Assembly: GCA_037576195.1 (NCBI GenBank)
Contig: CM075101.1
Span: 19,344,001 to 19,408,000, forward strand
Reading direction: 5' to 3'
Source of the DNA: Phytoseiulus persimilis
Taxonomy: Eukaryota; Arthropoda; Arachnida; Mesostigmata; Phytoseiidae
Length of the DNA: 64,000 nt
Shown here: positions 58,141 to 64,000 of the stretch, one piece after another
How the letters are laid out: every line of letters starts with the position of its first letter
Position numbering within the stretch: the first letter of the stretch is position 1
Notes under the pieces: generated by a model
Told to the model about the DNA's origin: nothing
Seen by the model: the letters and a program-made list of their open reading frames with translations, nothing else
Database searches by the model: none
Program-made: the position numbers and the translations under genes

Positions 58141-61100
58141 GGCTTCGATTCTCTGAAGTTCTACATTGCTTATGAAATCGAACGTGTGGACGATGCGACT
58201 GTGCTTTGGTTGTGTTCTTCATCAACGAGCTCTTGTTCTTTCTCTATCAAGCCTCCTTCACGGGTATGAGGCCATGAGGATGCCAGAATCGAGGAATCTC
58301 CGAGAGAAATTATACGACGCTCATGCTATGAACATCGTCTATGGCTGCTCGCGAAATGTTTCCATGTCGTGTCTTCCGCATCTTGCATTGGGACAAACAC
58401 ATGGCGCGGTGTAATCAGATAAAGTTCGCTGGGAGCCCGGGAGAAACTAAAAATGTCGCTCTTAAGCAGTCTCAAGCGTAGAGAATAGTAAGTGAACATA
58501 TATAGGGGAAAAAATAACAACGGGACAATGACGAATTTCTCCAGTTTCTGAAATCGGTTCGCGCTCGGAAAATGATGGAGATCGAGACGGAAGTCTGAGC
58601 AGAACGTTTGGCGCATTAGGCCGTCGCATTTGCATTCGGCAAGCAATGTGGGCGAAGGGGATCCGCGAAGATCCCCTGCCTGGAAACTGCCGCCTCTTCA
58701 AGCCACAGAGAAGTAAATCTAGAAAATCGGCTGATGTGCTTCGTGTATCGATGGTGCATCTCAAGAATATCTCTATATTGCGAGTGCTATAGATGGGAGT
58801 TTGAGAAAAAGCGCGCCTCTTCGCAACAGGCTCAGATTTCGAGTTGATACACCATTATTCGGAAAAGCTTCAAGCTGCATTCACGATTCTCCGAGCCAAT
58901 CAACACCCGATTACCTCATCCATTGGAGATTGATTGATTGAGGATTTCAATATGGTGACATCACCGTTGCCATCGGTTAATTTTGCTGCACGGCCATTGC
59001 AGGGATCTTTGCTCCCACTGTGAATAGATAGTTTCATGCTCGCGATTGACAGGCTGCACTGCTACGTGACAATACGCAAAACTCCAATATACACCAGTAG
59101 CGTTCGTCAACCGCTTCCAGGGAATCAATGATAGAGGTCGGGGTCTAGGATGAACCTTGGAAAATTTCTCCAATCCACGGGACGATTGCTTCGGAGCCAT
59201 GGGAACTCTGGTCTTTGGCGTATCATCATCTGGGATAGACAGGTACTGAGTCAAAGGACGATCGACGAGCTCATTTTCGAATCTGCAAGGCTTCATTCGT
59301 CCGATCCCTAGACTTTACTAGGAGTCACTGTCAATACGTCATGTATGATATCCCAACTATATCCTTGATAATAATTGACGACCAAACTGGAGGAGATTCA
59401 TCCAATATCTCTCAATCTCGATGGCGCTGAGATATGCTTGTCGAAACGAAGGAGGAGCTGAGAAACTGAAACCGATTTTTCTTGGTTCTAGCGAGAACTT
59501 GCGAATCGGAGCTGCCAGGTTCAGGACGCGCATCCTTCGTGGTGTGATTCAAACCGTTCACTGCATCAACGAGTGATCGCTACTATGTACATCACTGACA
59601 GTTTGACTCGGCTTTCAGTTTCGAGAGCTCTTCAAGCACTGATAACAGTGATTACTTAACCGCCAGGCAGCATGCGTTTGCTTGCTTCGAATAGGCAAAC
59701 GTTCGTACTCAAAGACACACACAAGCCATTGAGAGCCTCTCGACGGCGCATCTTGAGGAGAGTTCTGCGAGGGAAGTATCAAAGCCGGAGAAAAACAAAG
59801 GTTTCTCTGTGGAGTCCAAAAAAAGTCGTGAAAAACGGCACCCGTTCGCGATTCTCTGCAATCGCGAACATGAATTTGAAACAAGACCTGGATGGAGGAA
59901 CTCGAGAACAGATAAAAGAATCGCCAACCGGAACGGCGAGAACTGTAGGTGCGAAAGCGGATAGGACATTCCATTCCGTTGAGTTTCCCAGCTACGGAAA
60001 AAGAGGACATTGAATTCGGTCAGGACGGAGTATATCTGAAGCCAGCTTTCGTGGGAAGCTAATTGATAGGAGCTCCAATCGAATCGGGTTCTGAACCAAC
60101 TCTCTCGCAAACCTCGCGGGTAGGTCAGCCTTCTTCAGAGACCGCCTGTAGAACTACGGACCTCGCCAGGCTCAGCGCTGACTGTCCGAGATGCATCTTT
60201 TCTCCTCGATATACGATCCCGATCAGGCAGCAGACAAGCGGATACTGGAATCTCGAAGAGGGGTACGACGGCATCGGTGGGTTTATCCTGACTCTTGCAG
60301 CCCCGTCTCTAATTTCGGAAAGAATGGTTTATAGCCGTAAGAATCGGCGGAAGTTGTCAGGCGATGTATCATCCCTCTTGGAGAGACCTACGCAAACAGT
60401 CCTTTAACAGCGTTATGAACGCTCATTCACCTACCGTACTCGGCATCGAGTTGATTCGTCGACCTTCTCGTCGTTCTGTGAGATCCGTCGGCGCTGACAA
60501 GAAGCAGTTGGTGTTTCGGGGTTCTTCGCCTTGAGTTCCTCACCAATGTGTTTAAGTGCCGCTATCTGTGTCAGGGTGCATTTTGTGTTTTCCCAGTCCG
60601 GTACCGAAACGCCTCTGAGTGGCATCACGGATGTGACACCATATTATCAGCCGGGTTCACCGCTTAAATGTATCAACGGGGAACGGGATTTCGACTCAAT
60701 GGAGCACGCCCGCTATTTTTCGAAAGGAAACGAACACGATCACTAATCACGGTCAATCTGTGAACGCAGCGATTCCAGGAATATCCTACTCCTTATTCAG
60801 GCGCATCGTTTCCTATCTACGGGCAGAAATAAATATAGGGATAAACCCGTGAACCCTGACGGTCAAATCCGAGAAAGACAGGATTTCCCCTTCTTTATTA
60901 AATTTCTATTGGACAAATAATAGATAAATGGTCAGGATCCTAGAATTATCCGATGCCGGCCAAGTCGGGTCCGGCATCGGAGTCCTGCTTAGGCTTTTGT
61001 CCGCGGCTTGTACAATTTCTCTGAGACCTCAGCTGCCTCCCATACTTCCGGAGTGCTCCTCCGGGCTCATCGCTCAGCATAGAAGTCTCGTTGACTTTCA

Positions 61101-64000
61101 CCCAGGCTCGATTTGAGGGAGAGAAGTAGTCGGGGTTTTGGGTATAATTGTCGGCATGCTGGGTATTCGGGATTCCGGGTACGCAACGTGTGAGCAGCTC
61201 GAGCCTACGGATGTTACACGCCCTCCGGACGATACGACTAAGATTCAAAGTCGAGGCAGCGGGAGCCCAACATAAATATCTATCCAGTGTAAGCCGCTAA
61301 CCCCAGCCATTTCCGACGTTAATCTCTGTGCTCGGAACCTTCGAATATCAGCAGTGATTACAGCCCGCAGGTCTCTTCGTCTCATGGTCTTTAGGTGAGC
61401 AGTCCAAGGGCATGCGGACACAGGGGCGTTTCCCTTGATTATTCGATTGACCGCTCTGTCGATGAGTACCATGGGAGAATCCGAACGGAACTGCTCGGAC
61501 CTTGTCCTCTGAACTCTATCCAGCATTGGACTCGCTCGAAGCCGACTCCTGCAGCTACGTTCTCATCGCCTCGGGGTCTAGTTCTGTACTCAATCCCTTC
61601 TGCCCGTTCGTCCCCGGCATTCCCCAGGAGCCAGATCTCCATCGGATTCGGAGGTGGAGCTTTTCTCCGCTCGTATTTCGAGATTGGCTCGAAGTTTAGA
61701 CCAGCAAACCGCGGAACAGATGACGTCCTGTGTTTACGTAGACCGTTCCTCATTCGACCACAAATCTCTGCTTTCTCAAGTTTTTTCTAGATCATTACTC
61801 GGCCCGGTCAGGTTACTCTGGTCGGTGTGAGTTTCGGTGTGAGTTTCTCTGTGTGAGCGTGGACGAGAGTAGATCAACCACCCTGTAATCTGAACCTATC
61901 AAGGTTTCATGTGGTTGGTCTCTAAAGATACCATCATCATTATCCCCGGTGACTGTAGCAGGGTGAATCAAGCTGCGCTCGCGTACCGTTCCAGATTAGT
62001 TACTTCCTGTAGTTTCCGCTCATATTTTCGAATGCGATTGGCTGAGACTCCAGTCCGGCTGAGATTTTCTGGGTGGAGTTCGAGTGGGCTTCTGAGAGAG
62101 GATCGCATTACAGCATCTCAAAGCCGCTCCTGGACTCCACTGATGGGCTCGAAAGCCTGAAAAAAAGCTCGTGGTCGCGAAGCATCGATTCTGGCCTGAT
62201 TCGGAACGAAACGAGTCCCGTGTGTGATCTCTCGTGACACTTATTCGGACACTCTGCGCCCTTCCGGACCGGCTCCAACTGTTGCGTAACCCGAGAACTC
62301 GGCGGTGGAGAATCTCTTAAGCCTGTGGATTTGGAATGTTCTCCAAGGGCGGTCGGGGAGACGGGGACTGAGCCCTCCGTCGCCCGATAGAACGGATTCC
62401 TTCTGCGCCGGCGCTACTCAATACCGGAACTCAGTCTGTCGCCGGAACTAGTTTCCATTAGATGAGTCCGCACGGGCTTAGTTCACTGGACGCTGATCGC
62501 AAGGTGTCTATGATTTGGATCATGTCGTAATCCGTCCGGAGCGGTGTCTGTTCAACAATCTGGGTATCGATGTAGAGGTTCGCGTCTCAACAACAGATAA
62601 TCTTACCAAAAATGTAGGTGTCGAGTTACAGGCTCTCAACGAGATTACGCGAGGTGATAGGAGAGATAAACAGTTGTTTTCACGAGTAACAGGCAGTTTC
62701 GATCCAATTCAAGGCCGAACTAGGATAGATTCAGAGAGAACAGACCGAGCACTCTTAAACGGGACGGTGGTCAAACCATGGGAATGAGAATCAGCGCTGC
62801 CAGATGCACCCGAGGGGCTGGACGGAGGAGAGAATCAGGGAGGAAGAAAAAGGACTCCGTTGTTGACAAATCGCAGAATCGCGTCGTGAACCAGAATACC
62901 GAAGTCAGAGACATGCGTGCGGTGAGTAGGTAATAATGATCGTGAACAAATTTCTGGCTGACTGATTGACTGGCAGCAACAGAAAAGACTCTGGATTTCC
63001 ACCGACTCTTTCTCTCGGCCGATCGAACTTTTTCTCAGTCGTCTATTCACTCGTTCGTTTGTTAGTTTTGTCTTTTTTTCTGGCCACTCGGCAGATCGCT
63101 GGCTCGTTCACCCGGAGTAGCTGCGTGAAAGCCATAATGAGCTGTGATTATCATTCGCGTGTGAGAAAAACACCCGTTTGTGTAGCGCGAAGAGGAGAGG
63201 AAAGAAATTGGATCGAAGGAATCTGATATCACCCTCCGCCCAATCAGCTCATGATTCAGGCGTCTGGTCGAACTCACCGCGCAACCGACCAGCCAACCCG
63301 AAACCGAGTCACAGTACGCAACTCTTATCTTCCTCGAATAGGATTCCGCACGAAGGAATTCCCTGTCTCGATCGGATCAGAGAAGAGCAGGAAAACGCGG
63401 CGTGAGTCGCTGCAGACGGTTGTGCGATAATCGCTATTGCACGCATCCCTGCTACGTGTCCGCTGGTCTTATTGCCATCATTAACCGAATGTGTGAAGTA
63501 GTTGTTAATCGGCCGAACTCGAAATTTGACTTTCTCCACACGAGTTTTCCGGGAGATAAAATGATGATTTTCCCGCCGAGTTGATTTATGCTGCGATCGA
63601 TCCAGCAAGCATCCCTCAAACACTTCGTTCCGGGATGAGTCACCTGTCTCGAGGGGAGGGGGGGGGGGAGACGCTATGTTTTCGGTGGAATACAGACGTC
63701 CGCCGACTAATCGAGAAAAAAATCATTGGAGAAAGCTCATCGCGCTTCGTCCGGAGTGTTTGCTAGATGATCAGAAGGCTTCATCACGTAGCTGTTGTGG
63801 AAACTCGACAGAGGGAGTCAGCTGGAGCTATTTGTACTCACAGCACAAACATCATCGACGCCACCGTCGCCGACTTCAGCGATGCTGGCTGTGCGTCTAC
63901 TAAGACGACAGAAGCGCAGGCGCGAGCGACAGAAAGGCGCACAGACCGGTGATTTTACTATCGGCCAATTTATCTTCGGATTACAGCTATCGTGAGCTGA
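58141..64000. other. No confident gene to the end of the window
   Basis: No frame could be recognised or chained by splice sites. The better candidates are an intronless basic 113-codon frame at 59672-60013 (listed separately); a minus-strand piece at about 60625-60544 ending at a GTGAGG donor (contains LTQIAALKHIG); a minus frame at 61248-60946; and a plus frame at 62497-62787 (contains LGIDVEVRVSTTDNLTKNVG). An 11-base G run lies at 63658-63668. AT-rich sequence with AATAAA-like words lies near 60.83 kb. Confidence 0.4.
59672..60013 (+). CDS. Hypothetical basic protein of 113 residues
   Basis: A genuine ATG opens an uninterrupted frame whose first half is strongly basic (SRRRILRRVLRGKYQSRRK) and whose second half is mixed and polar, ending SVEFPSYGKRGH. 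No family is recognised, no signal peptide or membrane segment is seen, and no flanking splice or polyadenylation signal confirms it. An antisense frame of 133 codons overlaps it, which weakens the case. It is kept only because of its ATG start and protein-like composition. Confidence 0.22.
   Translation: MRLLASNRQTFVLKDTHKPLRASRRRILRRVLRGKYQSRRKTKVSLWSPKKVVKNGTRSRFSAIANMNLKQDLDGGTREQIKESPTGTARTVGAKADRTFHSVEFPSYGKRGH

Noticed and set aside
1..64000. tRNA, rRNA, CRISPR, operon or transposase signals
   Set aside because: Scanned by eye for tRNA B-box-like words, regular spaced repeats and long element ORFs; nothing convincing. Small or decayed elements could have been missed without a similarity search.

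Overview
This is eukaryotic nuclear DNA, not prokaryotic. Every secure gene is split by short GT-AG introns (about 80 bp to 1.1 kb), the proteins have animal orthologues, GC is near 50 percent, and short tetranucleotide repeats are common. Gene content (an arthropod-style transglutaminase, a gustavus/SPSB protein, eIF3m, TMEM208) and the compact introns suggest an arthropod. A mite or another chelicerate is my best guess, but nothing in the window proves it. No tRNA, rRNA, CRISPR array, intact transposon or prokaryotic signal was seen. At this base composition, open frames of 150-200 codons occur by chance several times in 64 kb, so I accept a gene only where frames join in phase across splice sites or where the protein is recognisable. 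Layout: 1-7.9 kb has no gene I can defend. 7.96-12.6 kb holds a plus-strand transglutaminase with an intact Cys-His-Asp triad, 13 recognised exons and one GC-AG intron; only its first coding exon or exons are missing. 13.5-17.8 kb is a two-copy tandem duplication, each copy carrying a minus-strand, three-exon gene for a 146-residue secreted protein with three conserved cysteines. I do not recognise this family. 19.5 kb has a possible 43-residue secreted peptide. 22-29 kb is mostly unassigned. 29.5-33.4 kb holds the most unusual gene: four exons whose phases all match give a protein of about 955 residues, with a helical N-terminus, two different low-complexity blocks and a folded-looking C-terminus; a degenerate minisatellite lies in its second intron. 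33.4-45.5 kb is gene-poor and studded with GGTC/GGCA/GGCT repeats, poly-G and palindromes. It contains one probable first coding exon with an alanine tract at 36.1 kb whose later exons were not found. 45.5-46.9 kb is gustavus/SPSB (four exons), followed by about 6 kb of probable 3' UTR and intergenic DNA. 53.0-54.6 kb is eIF3m (four exons). 54.76-54.88 kb is a compact inverted-repeat cluster. 55.7-57.5 kb is TMEM208 (five exons, the first probably only six coding bases). 57.5-64 kb has no confident gene. How the genes relate: they are independent eukaryotic transcription units with unrelated housekeeping or extracellular roles (protein cross-linking, E3 substrate recognition, translation initiation, ER targeting). 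The only functional grouping I see is the tandem pair of secreted-protein genes, which share gene structure and upstream sequence and so probably share regulation.
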